From positions 40,136-104,135 of the forward strand of contig CANHVK010000002.1 of NCBI GenBank assembly GCA_947464135.1: 64,000 bases of DNA. The letters run 5' to 3'. Source of the DNA: Flavobacteriia bacterium (GTDB taxonomy: Bacteria > Bacteroidota > Bacteroidia > Flavobacteriales_D > Crocinitomicaceae). A model generated the notes under the pieces. It saw nothing but the letters and a program-made list of their open reading frames with translations. It did no database searches and was not told the origin of the DNA. Within the stretch, counting starts at the first letter, position 1; each line of letters opens with the position of its first letter. This document shows positions 17,361 through 24,916 of this stretch, in pieces. The position numbers were made by a program, and so were the translations under genes.

Positions 17361-17756
17361 TTATTTGAATTCAATCCATTTCGGAACAAAAATAATTACT
17401 CCTATGACCACCGCTATAATTGAAGCAACTAACACTGCAGCTGCAGCTACATCTTTAGTCTTTTTTGCCAAAGGATGAAATTCAGGAGATGCCAAATCAG
17501 TTAAAAATTCAATTGCTGTGTTTAACATTTCAGTGATAAAAACCAATGCAATTGTAAGTATGATCCAACACCATTCATTAACACTCAACTTTAAGATATT
17601 TCCCAACCCAATTACAACTACTGTTGCTAACGTATGAATCCAAGCGTTGTGTTGGGTTTTAAAAAATATCTTTATTCCTTGAAAAGCATAAGAAAAGCTT
17701 TTGATTCGAGCTGAAATTGAAAACGAATTTGATTTGTTATTTTGATTTCGCTTCAT
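17361..17756 (-). CDS. Diacylglycerol/undecaprenol kinase family protein
   Basis: A 131-residue DgkA-fold membrane kinase with three membrane helices. The core signature EMLNTAIEFLTDL with the catalytic Glu, followed by HPLAKKTKDVAAAAVL, is intact. Gram-positive and Bacteroidota members often phosphorylate undecaprenol rather than diacylglycerol, so it may feed the lipid carrier of cell-wall synthesis. The basic N-terminal extension of about 20 residues is typical of this group. It is 8 bases downstream of the methyltransferase gene. Confidence 0.88.
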   Translation of the reverse strand: MKRNQNNKSNSFSISARIKSFSYAFQGIKIFFKTQHNAWIHTLATVVVIGLGNILKLSVNEWCWIILTIALVFITEMLNTAIEFLTDLASPEFHPLAKKTKDVAAAAVLVASIIAVVIGVIIFVPKWIEFK

Positions 17757-17764
17757 AAATAAAT

Positions 17765-18427
17765 CTAATATAGAGTAAACAAATTAGTTACAATTCTACC
17801 CTTCCTATTTTCTAATTCTAGCGATAAAAGTTGTTTAGTAGATAAAACCTGCCAATAAAAAGGCGCTACCAACAAATCTAATCCACTATTTTGTTTCAAA
17901 CGAATACCTTGTCCAGAAATTTTATCTTTATTGGGAATAAAATCTCCAGCTGGCAAATGCTCTGTTATTATAACATATTGAAATTTAATTAATTTTTTTA
18001 ATATGTTACTTACCTCATCGTTAGCTAAATGTTGTAATACCTGACGAACGAGTGCACAATCACCCTTTGGAAGTTCATCTTTAGATATATCTAAACAATC
18101 AAATGAAAGATTATCATGGTAAAACACTTTGTTATTTCTTTCTATCAATGCCGGAACTATATCAACCGCAACATACGATTTCGAATATGGAACAAGTTGT
18201 TTCCCAATATTAAAGTCCCCACAACCTAAATCACAAACAGTAATTGGTTCGTCAAAGGATTGTAAAAAATTAGAAACACAATCAATATATGGCTGAACTA
18301 ATATAGGATCATGCGAACCTTCTCCAGAATAAAAATCCATTTCAATTCCTCCCCACAGATGTTTTTCATAAATCTGTTCCATCACGGCTTTTGTTGGCCA
18401 AGGTTGTTTGGGTTTTATTAAAGACAT
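17765..18427 (-). CDS. Class I SAM-dependent methyltransferase, substrate unknown
   Basis: A 220-residue Rossmann methyltransferase. The SAM-binding motif I is VCDLGCGDFNIGKQL at about residue 64, motif II is AVDIVPALIE, and a motif-IV-like ALVRQVLQHL follows. The N-terminus (IKPKQPWPTKAVMEQIYEKH) resembles that of small-molecule methyltransferases found beside lipid kinases, but I cannot name the substrate. It is cotranscribed with the DgkA-like gene (8-base gap); the zinc-binding hypothetical gene lies 38 bases upstream. Confidence 0.78.
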   Translation of the reverse strand: MSLIKPKQPWPTKAVMEQIYEKHLWGGIEMDFYSGEGSHDPILVQPYIDCVSNFLQSFDEPITVCDLGCGDFNIGKQLVPYSKSYVAVDIVPALIERNNKVFYHDNLSFDCLDISKDELPKGDCALVRQVLQHLANDEVSNILKKLIKFQYVIITEHLPAGDFIPNKDKISGQGIRLKQNSGLDLLVAPFYWQVLSTKQLLSLELENRKGRIVTNLFTLY

Positions 18428-18465
18428 AATCCTAAAAAATATAAATGTACTAATCAGATGTCAAT

Positions 18466-19209
18466 TTATATTTTCAAAAATTCATTCGTACCATTTAAAA
18501 TTCGATTTAATAATATTTGTAGTTCTTCATATACCGGTGGAAAATCATTTGAACCATAGGACTTCTTAATCTTCGTTTCTACCAAACGATGAAATTCCCA
18601 TTGCGTACCATCCATAGTAGGTTGAAAATAATCCTTCTTCCATTTAGAACTCGTAATAAAATGATTCACTGCTTTTTTCACTTTTGGAGGGAGAACATAA
18701 ACATGGGTAGGCAGTTGATTCTCCTGAATTTGCAATGAGTCAAAAAGCGATTCATATTCATTCCAAACTAATATACCATCCAAATAACTTATATTCCGTT
18801 GCGCACTGTTATACCCCCCTTCCTGGAAATAAAAGCCCACACTACGTTTTTTATTATTTTCTTTTAAAAAATCATTTGAACAAATAACTTGTATTTTTTC
18901 GGGAAGCTTATATGGTTTTGATTCTTTTGGATTAAAATCAATCTCTTGACCTTGTAGTAAAAACCATTTATCATCATTATTTTCATAAGTATCTATCAAA
19001 TTATGGTCTAAATAACCTATCCCATCCGAATGGTAACTAATACAACAAGGTATACAAGCCCATTTCGGTGAATGATCAGTCAAACAACATCCACCCAAAA
19101 CAATTTCATCATTGAGTAATTGCTCTCGTAGTGCATCAAAATCAGGTTCGCCATACACCCAACGAACCATAGGTTTTTTACAAAGCAAACATTTTTTGCG
19201 GTTGTTCAT
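18466..19209 (-). CDS. Hypothetical protein with N-terminal zinc-ribbon-like cysteines
   Basis: A 247-residue cytosolic protein of unknown function. The first 60 residues carry a CLLC, a GGCC and a CIPC motif (four Cys pairs or near-pairs), as in small bacterial zinc-ribbon domains that begin CP.C..P...VYG. The rest has no recognised fold and many aromatic and charged residues (WEFHRLVETKIKKSYG near the end). A run of six G is encoded at about 18815. The -7-like TAATTTTG at 19228-19235 (minus strand) could drive it. It may be cotranscribed with the methyltransferase. Confidence 0.6.
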   Translation of the reverse strand: MNNRKKCLLCKKPMVRWVYGEPDFDALREQLLNDEIVLGGCCLTDHSPKWACIPCCISYHSDGIGYLDHNLIDTYENNDDKWFLLQGQEIDFNPKESKPYKLPEKIQVICSNDFLKENNKKRSVGFYFQEGGYNSAQRNISYLDGILVWNEYESLFDSLQIQENQLPTHVYVLPPKVKKAVNHFITSSKWKKDYFQPTMDGTQWEFHRLVETKIKKSYGSNDFPPVYEELQILLNRILNGTNEFLKI

Positions 19210-19378
19210 GATAGTTATTTATAAGTTCAAAATTAGTAGAGTACAACGTAATTTATTTATGTTTTGAGCGGCTTTATAAAAAAATTTAAAATTAACATGA
19301 TAACCTTCTGAAATGATTGCATCAAAATTATAGGCTCAGTTACTAATTTTTGGTAAAATAAATGTTCACCAAATAGAT

Positions 19379-19386
19379 TACTTTTG
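19379..19386 (+). promoter_or_regulatory. Candidate -7 element of the LLM oxidoreductase gene
   Basis: TACTTTTG matches TAnnTTTG, 20 bases before the ATG. A TTG at the standard distance is not seen. Confidence 0.4.
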
Positions 19387-19406
19387 CTTTTAGAAAGTTC
19401 CAAATT

Positions 19407-20438
19407 ATGTTAGACAAAGAAATTGCTTACTCCATTTTAGACCTTGCAGTTGTTTCGAAAGGGAAATCGTTTCGTCAAACCTTTGATGATTCTGTGGCAA
19501 TTGCGAAACTTGCTGAACGTACTGGTTATAAAAGATATTGGCTGGCCGAACACCATAATATGGATGCTATCGGCAGTAGCGCTACTTCTATTTTAATCGG
19601 AAAAATTGCTGAGGAAACACAACACATACGAGTAGGTTCGGGTGGAATCATGTTACCCAATCATTCTCCGCTCATCATTGCCGAACAATTTGGAACATTA
19701 GGTACGCTTTATCCAAATCGAATAGATTTGGGGTTGGGAAGAGCACCTGGAACTGATCAAGCAACAGCAAGTGCCATTCGCTCTGATTTTTATGAAGCAG
19801 CGATGCAATTTCCTGCTGAAGTTCAAAAAATTCAAGACTACTTTTCGTTGGACAATAAACATGAATCGGTTAGAGCAAACGTGGCAGAAGGTGTAGACGT
19901 ACCGCTTTATATACTAGGCTCGAGTACCACAAGTGCTTATTTATCGGCAGAAAAAGGGTTGCCCTATGCTTTTGCAAGTCATTTTGCAAGTGCACAATTA
20001 ATGGAAGCCTTAAACATCTATAAAACACAATTTAAACCTTCTTCAGTTTTAGATAAACCGTATACCATTGCAGGTATTTCGGTTATTATTGCGGATACCG
20101 ATGAAGAAGCTGAATTTCTTTCTACCTCCTACTACGGAAGAGTAATCGGAATTCTAACCGGAGATAGAAATCCTTTAGAACCACCTTTTGAAATAACGGA
20201 CGAATTCCAAAACATCATCAAACACCCTTCAGTGCAACAAATGTCAAAATACGCCTTTATAGGGAGCAAAGAGACTGTTAAAAAGAAAGTGAAAGCCTTT
20301 ATTGAAACTACTGATGTGGATGAATTGATTGTAGCGACACACGTTTTTGATGTGAAAGATCGAATAAAATCAGTGAGTGCGTTTGCGGAAGTGATGAGGG
20401 AGGTGAATGGAGAAATAACTAATCTAATTTACTGTTGA
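19407..20438 (+). CDS. LLM-class flavin-dependent oxidoreductase (luciferase-like)
   Basis: A 343-residue TIM-barrel flavin monooxygenase of the bacterial-luciferase superfamily. It has KRYWLAEHHNM at about 46-56, VGSGGIMLPNHSPLIIAEQFG and the RIDLGLGRAPGTDQ motif, as in the YhbW-like group. The substrate is unknown. The last nine codons (GEITNLIYC) run through the sequence ACTAATCTAATTTAC, which recurs at 21481 and 22361. In those copies the text continues so that the last residue would be Asp followed by a TAA stop. The present C-terminus therefore looks like an insertion junction. Beyond its stop lies the accessory island. Confidence 0.88.
   Translation: MLDKEIAYSILDLAVVSKGKSFRQTFDDSVAIAKLAERTGYKRYWLAEHHNMDAIGSSATSILIGKIAEETQHIRVGSGGIMLPNHSPLIIAEQFGTLGTLYPNRIDLGLGRAPGTDQATASAIRSDFYEAAMQFPAEVQKIQDYFSLDNKHESVRANVAEGVDVPLYILGSSTTSAYLSAEKGLPYAFASHFASAQLMEALNIYKTQFKPSSVLDKPYTIAGISVIIADTDEEAEFLSTSYYGRVIGILTGDRNPLEPPFEITDEFQNIIKHPSVQQMSKYAFIGSKETVKKKVKAFIETTDVDELIVATHVFDVKDRIKSVSAFAEVMREVNGEITNLIYC
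20418..20432. repeat. Direct repeat copy 1 (15 bp) at the LLM gene 3' end
   Basis: ACTAATCTAATTTAC lies in the last codons of the oxidoreductase gene. It matches the first 15 bases of the longer repeats at 21481 and 22361. Together the three copies bound the RhuM and DUF1016 cassettes, as attachment sites or target duplications would. Confidence 0.7.
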
Positions 20439-20447
20439 AAATGAATA

Positions 20448-21457
20448 TCATTTTGGGTATAGTTTTTTAATATCTTCCTCGATTTCTTTAAGGCTTTGTT
20501 CAAATTCTATTTTTTTGGTTTTTTCTTTAAACTTTAAAAATTCTGTAGAAGATTTTTCTATAGCCATTTGGTGACTAATTTTACCAGCGTGAGTAAGTAT
20601 CTCTCTACCATTTAATTGTAAAAGAGCATCTAAACGCTCAATCCAATCTTTCATATACATAGGTTTATTTTGCTGTGCCATCGTTTCTGCAAAGGCAAGA
20701 TATTGTTCAACTAACAAACCAAGTAATTTCATTTCGTTTTCGTCTAAATAGTTTTTTGCTATTCCGACATCATTTTTTTGAATGTTGTTTGTTCCGTTTT
20801 TATCATATGACTGCATACCTAAAAGTGGTAATTCAGCATCAACTCTTCTGTAAATTAATTCGGCCACTGTTTGTTCACTAATTGCCCAAAGGAGTTTGTT
20901 TTGTACAATTTTAAAAAAGGTGATTGTTTTTCATCTTTAGGATCGTAGTCGATACTTGTTGTGTAAATGTCTTTAATTTTTTGATAAAAGAATTTTTCTG
21001 AAATGCGTATCTCTCGAATACGTTGTTGTAATTCGTTGAAATAATTCATTGAATTTCCCGTTTTAAAACGTTCGTCGTTTAACGCAAATCCTTTAATGAT
21101 ATATTCTTTTAAACGTTGAGTTGCCCAAATACGAAACTGGGTACCTTGCTTGGATTTTACACGGTAGCCAACAGAGATAATTACATCTAAATTGTAAAAT
21201 TCAATATCTCTTTCCACTTCACGATTTCCTTCAATACGAACTTGTCGGAAATTCCGACGAGTTGAAATTTGCTCCAATTCCTCCTCTTTGTAAATATTAG
21301 AAATATGCTCCGTAATAGTGCTTCTACCCTTTCCAAAGAGCGTAGCCATTTGATCTTGTGTAAGCCAAACCGTTTCGTTTTCTAAATGGACGTCTATTTT
21401 GATGTTACCTTCTTGATTTTGATAAATTAATAAATTTGATTCTTTATGAAAATCCAT
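20448..21457 (-). pseudogene. RhuM family gene, interrupted by a -1 frameshift
   Basis: The first frame (21457 to 20855) encodes the RhuM N-terminal part, including VWLTQDQMATLFGKGRSTI, FYNLDVIISVGYRVKS and FRIWATQRLKEYI. The second frame (from about 20912 to 20448) carries the C-terminal part starting AELIYRRVDAE. The frames join exactly if the ribosome slips back one base on T TTT TTA at 20918-20912, a canonical X XXY YYZ slippery heptamer in phase, giving FLKIVQNKLLWAISEQTVAELIY. Without the slip, translation ends after about 19 odd residues. Either one T was lost from the run, making a pseudogene, or the shift is programmed. RhuM proteins are widespread in accessory regions; their function is poorly known. 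Confidence 0.8.
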
Positions 21458-21479
21458 AGGGGAAGTGTTTTTGTTTATT

Positions 21480-21515
21480 TACTAATCTAATTTACGATTA
21501 AAATTTAAATATTTT
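21480..21515. repeat. Direct repeat copy 2 (36 bp)
   Basis: The 36 bases are identical to 22360-22395; they start with the 15-bp core ACTAATCTAATTTAC and continue GATTAAAATTTAAATATTTT. The repeat lies 22 bases before the RhuM start on the minus strand. If joined to the LLM gene, the continuation would give an Asp codon and a TAA stop, so it is probably the original 3' end of that gene. Confidence 0.8.
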
Positions 21516-21563
21516 TGCGAATTCTAGATTTTTAATGTTCCAAGAATATTCTTTTATACAACT

Positions 21564-21632
21564 ATGTGGATGAATTGATTGTGGCGACATATGTATTTGA
21601 TGTGAAGGATCGAATTAAATCGGTGAATGTTT
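21564..21632 (+). pseudogene. Diverged fragment of the LLM oxidoreductase gene 3' end
   Basis: About 70 bases match 20314-20382 inside the oxidoreductase gene with about ten differences (near 86% identity by eye). Most changes are at third codon positions; the fragment would encode VDELIVAT and then VFDVKDRIKSV. It therefore looks like the 3' end of an allele from a related strain, not a recent local copy. It stops just before the DUF1016 remnant. Confidence 0.8.
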
Positions 21633-21639
21633 TTACAGA

Positions 21640-22343
21640 TTACAATATCAGCCCCTTATTACGCTCAATTCTTTCTTTGGCTTCCACTAACAACTGATGT
21701 AATTTAGCTTCCATTCTTTTCCCAACTCCAAAACAAAATTTTCTAATTCTTGTAAGATTGTTTTTTCTAAATCATTCTCTAGATAGGTGTTTTTCAAATT
21801 CAAAAAATCTAATACATATGGATCTTTAAATGTATTTATCAAATCCGGGTGGGAGTTTGAAAATTGTATATTCGCTAATTCAGTTCTTTCATAAGCTTTT
21901 CGTTGAATTTGATTACGAAGTTCGCGTTTTCCCCATTTTTGTTCAATACAATTTTGCGCATAATATAGTTTTGCTTCTTTTGATTTTAAAGGAAATAACT
22001 CAATAAAATGAGACCAACTCAATTGTGCCGCCAGTGGTGGCAAAATGTTATAGTCTGAAAATTCTTGTGCAAAACGTATCATTCTTCGTACATTTTTCTC
22101 AGTGAAATTTCGTCCGTATTTCATTTCCAATTGTCGTGAGACGGAACTTAGTATTTGCTTTCCATACTCTGCACGTTCATTTTTTAGCTCTTCTTCTTTA
22201 ATACGTTTTCCTACTTTCCAAAAAAGTAACGTCAAGGTACTATTAGCAACTTTTGCAATTTTTTGTTTGCTATCTTCTATCAAGGAAGAAAGTTCTAATA
22301 CAAGATTGGATGTATTAAAAATGGTTTTTTCTGAATCTAACAT
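21640..22343 (-). pseudogene. DUF1016 / YhcG-like PDDEXK nuclease gene with internal deletion
   Basis: The open part (22343 to 21687, 218 residues) is the DUF1016 N-terminal domain: a long helical region with LFWKVGKRI, GKQILSSVSRQLEMKYG, RMIRFAQEF and LSWSHFIELF. It then enters the nuclease domain and stops early after ENFVLELGKEW. In another frame, from about 21712 to the TAA at 21642-21640, the true family C-terminus follows (EAKLHQLLVEAKERIERNK, then GLIL). So roughly 110-130 codons, including the PDDEXK active site, have been lost together with the frame. The product cannot be an active nuclease. Intact members are found in defence islands. Confidence 0.8.
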
Positions 22344-22359
22344 ATAAATTATGATTAAA

Positions 22360-22395
22360 TACTAATCTAATTTACGATTAAAATTTAAATATTTT
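22360..22395. repeat. Direct repeat copy 3 (36 bp)
   Basis: Identical to 21480-21515, exactly 880 bases further on, and 16 bases before the DUF1016 start on the minus strand. It separates the decayed cassettes from the intact defence-type operon. Confidence 0.8.
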
Positions 22396-22414
22396 GGGAT
22401 TTTTAAAGAAATAC

Positions 22415-24586
22415 TCAATAAAGAACTTTTATAAAAGTACCAATCACTTTCAAGCTAATTGTTTCATCATCGGTCAAAGTTATTGGTTCAAAATCCAATG
22501 TAGATTTTGGTAATAGTTTAATTTCTAGATGAGACCAAGAATCTTCAGAAATGATTTTTTTACTTGAATATTCTTTAATAGTATAATTTCCACCCATTTC
22601 AATATCAGTATAATCTAACATTTCAACTAGCGTAATCAATCCGTTTCTACTACCTCCATTATATTTTTCAAAAAGACAAATTGAATTATTTGGTATTATT
22701 TTATTCATTGATTCCCCAACAACCCTACAAGCAAAATAATTTTCATTTTTATAGGACTCTCCTTCTTCCAATTCTAAATATTGAATTTGAGTAGATTGTT
22801 GATATTCAGAAAAGCTTCCTGCTGAAATTTTTAAATCATAAAATGGAATTGTAAACTCGTTTGGATCATTTAATATTTTTGGGGTATTAATAATTTCTAA
22901 TGGTTGATTTTTTGGCATAAACTTATGAAAATAAGCTCTTAAATTCGGATTACATACATAAAAAAAAGTGCCTTTTATTCCTCTTAAAGATATTGTTCTA
23001 TAAATATTTAATATATAATTCTTTAAAATTAATTCATCGGTTACTGTATTCTTACCTGCTTTATCTTTATATCTTTCTTTATAAATTACGAATGAATTAG
23101 TGTTAAAATCATAATCAAGTTCTGGTCCAATTATTACACCTGTATAATTCAAATCGTATCCTTGAGTTGTGTGTATGCATCCAACTTCATTGATAGAGTT
23201 TGGAGTATTTACCCAATCAACAGCAACACTATTCCACTTTAGTTTTGTTTCATCTATAATAATGTCAAATGCTTTTTCATCTTTATTAGTTAACCATTCC
23301 CATGCATAACCTGCTACTAATCGAGATAAACCATCTATGGATTCCTTTTTATGAATTTCATCAACCATTTGTTGAATATCATCGAATATAAAACATTCAT
23401 AATCTATATTTTGAATTGGATTCGGTGTAGTGTCGTCTGAAAATAATTCACCAATAAAACTTACATATTCATTACCTCCTCTACATCTAAATTGTGTTTT
23501 TAAGGTTTCTTTTCGAGTAAATGGTTGATTTTCTAATTCAATAAACTTTTCTCTTAATGTATCTGATGGTTTAATCGACTGAAATTGGTCATAAAACAAC
23601 AATGTTTTTTTAGATTGGATAAGCAACCAATCAAGTTCTGAAGCATTTAATTTATCCAAACCAAATAAATTACATATATCATCAAATGGCTTAAAGTAAG
23701 GTCCAAGGTTCACTCTTCTCCTTAATCTATGTCCCTCATCAACAATTACTAAATCAAATTTTTGTTTTGCCAAATCTGATGGTCCAATTACCATTTTTGG
23801 TGATAGTCCTTGAATATTTTTAAAAACTTTAGAAATCGTTTTACGAAACGAAGCCATAGGTATTACTAAAGCCATTTGTAAATCGCCATACTTTTGTTTT
23901 ACCAAATTCAATAATTCAAACAATTCTTCAGCTTCTTCTTCAAAGTCAGAAAAGTTAAATGTTTCAATATCTGTTTTTAAAAGCTTAAACAAAAAAATGG
24001 CAAGAATTGATTTACCTGTTCCTGCTCCACCCTGAATAAGTGATACTTTAGCTGAATCATCAAGTAAACAATTAAGTATCAATTTTAAACTTTTTACTTG
24101 TTCTTTTGATAACGATTTATATGGTGAATACTTAAATAAATCAGAATTGTTTATGTGATCTAGAGAATGTCTAGCAATCCCCATAGACCTCAATTCATCC
24201 CAAATATTTTTAAAAAGTTCCCAATAAAGTTCCTTTTGTTGGTAATACTTATGATTAGCAATTCCTAAATTTCCATTTTGCAATTTATACTGACCATCTG
24301 CAGCTATATATCTAATAAGATTTGACTCTAAATCTAACGTTGCTGACTTATTAAAAAAATCACTTACTATTAGATTTACAGTAGAAAGTTTACTTTTTCG
24401 CTCTGTTTTCGAATGAGTTTTCATTCTGTTCAAAACATCCGTAGTCTCTCCAACATAGGCATCTTTTGATGTATTATCATTCAAAAAATAAACCAAAGGC
24501 CAAGTAAGATAATCTCGATGATTATCAAGAATATTTTTCTCTAATTCATTATTAAAAGCGTAATGAGATATCGAAAAATTTTTCAT
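22415..24586 (-). CDS. GIY-YIG nuclease - Schlafen-group-3/DUF2075 helicase - S24 peptidase fusion
   Basis: A 723-residue multidomain protein. Residues 28-110 form a GIY-YIG nuclease (VYF at 32-34, YVG at 44-46, Arg 54, Glu 87, Asn near 104). Residues 155-560 are a superfamily 1 helicase of the DUF2075 family: Walker A GGAGTGKS 186-193, Walker B VIVDEGH 280-286, QFRCRGG 365-371, TTQGYDLNYTGV 473-484. Residues 580-723 are a LexA-like S24 module with GESM (Ser 626), Lys 671 in YTIKEYS, and an Ala589-Gly590 pair 37 residues before the Ser, where LexA, UmuD and lambda CI are cut. All catalytic parts look intact. It is the last gene of a three-gene unit; its ATG directly follows the pyrophosphohydrolase stop. 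Function is inferred: a nuclease-helicase effector controlled by self-cleavage. Confidence 0.82.
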   Translation of the reverse strand: MKNFSISHYAFNNELEKNILDNHRDYLTWPLVYFLNDNTSKDAYVGETTDVLNRMKTHSKTERKSKLSTVNLIVSDFFNKSATLDLESNLIRYIAADGQYKLQNGNLGIANHKYYQQKELYWELFKNIWDELRSMGIARHSLDHINNSDLFKYSPYKSLSKEQVKSLKLILNCLLDDSAKVSLIQGGAGTGKSILAIFLFKLLKTDIETFNFSDFEEEAEELFELLNLVKQKYGDLQMALVIPMASFRKTISKVFKNIQGLSPKMVIGPSDLAKQKFDLVIVDEGHRLRRRVNLGPYFKPFDDICNLFGLDKLNASELDWLLIQSKKTLLFYDQFQSIKPSDTLREKFIELENQPFTRKETLKTQFRCRGGNEYVSFIGELFSDDTTPNPIQNIDYECFIFDDIQQMVDEIHKKESIDGLSRLVAGYAWEWLTNKDEKAFDIIIDETKLKWNSVAVDWVNTPNSINEVGCIHTTQGYDLNYTGVIIGPELDYDFNTNSFVIYKERYKDKAGKNTVTDELILKNYILNIYRTISLRGIKGTFFYVCNPNLRAYFHKFMPKNQPLEIINTPKILNDPNEFTIPFYDLKISAGSFSEYQQSTQIQYLELEEGESYKNENYFACRVVGESMNKIIPNNSICLFEKYNGGSRNGLITLVEMLDYTDIEMGGNYTIKEYSSKKIISEDSWSHLEIKLLPKSTLDFEPITLTDDETISLKVIGTFIKVLY

Positions 24587-24916
24587 TTACAATTGATTAT
24601 ATTTATCAGACTTCCCTTTTGATTTTTCTACCGGGTATTTTTCTGCGTTTTTTTTGATCTTTTCTAAAACGATATTTTCTATATCTAAATCATATTTTTC
24701 AGCAATTAAAAATGCATATGCAAATACATCCGCTAATTCTTCCTTTACCTTCTCTAAATCTGCATCTTCCGGTTTTTTCCAAAGAAATAATTCCAACAAC
24801 TCATTTGCTTCAATACTTAATGCTATTGATAAATCTTTTGGATTATGAAATTGTTCCCAATCTCTTTCGTTTCTAAATGCAATTAATTCATCCGTTATTT
24901 TTTTAAACCCGCTCAT
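24587..24916 (-). CDS. MazG-like nucleotide pyrophosphohydrolase
   Basis: A 109-residue all-alpha NTP pyrophosphatase. The Mg-binding motif ExxE...ExxD is complete: E36ANE39 and E60LAD63, within SIEANELLELF and EELADVFAYA. Small MazG-like enzymes (RS21-C6/dCTPase type) convert (d)NTPs or modified nucleotides to monophosphates. Its ATG overlaps the TGA of the upstream TPR-protease gene (ATGA), and the helicase gene starts immediately after its stop. The tight fit argues that it works with both neighbours, for instance by lowering nucleotide pools during infection; that role is inference. Confidence 0.88.
   Translation of the reverse strand: MSGFKKITDELIAFRNERDWEQFHNPKDLSIALSIEANELLELFLWKKPEDADLEKVKEELADVFAYAFLIAEKYDLDIENIVLEKIKKNAEKYPVEKSKGKSDKYNQL

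Noticed and set aside
20448-20867. A separate small gene starting MAELIYRRVDAE
   Set aside because: This is the C-terminal part of the RhuM gene in the -1 frame, not an independent gene.
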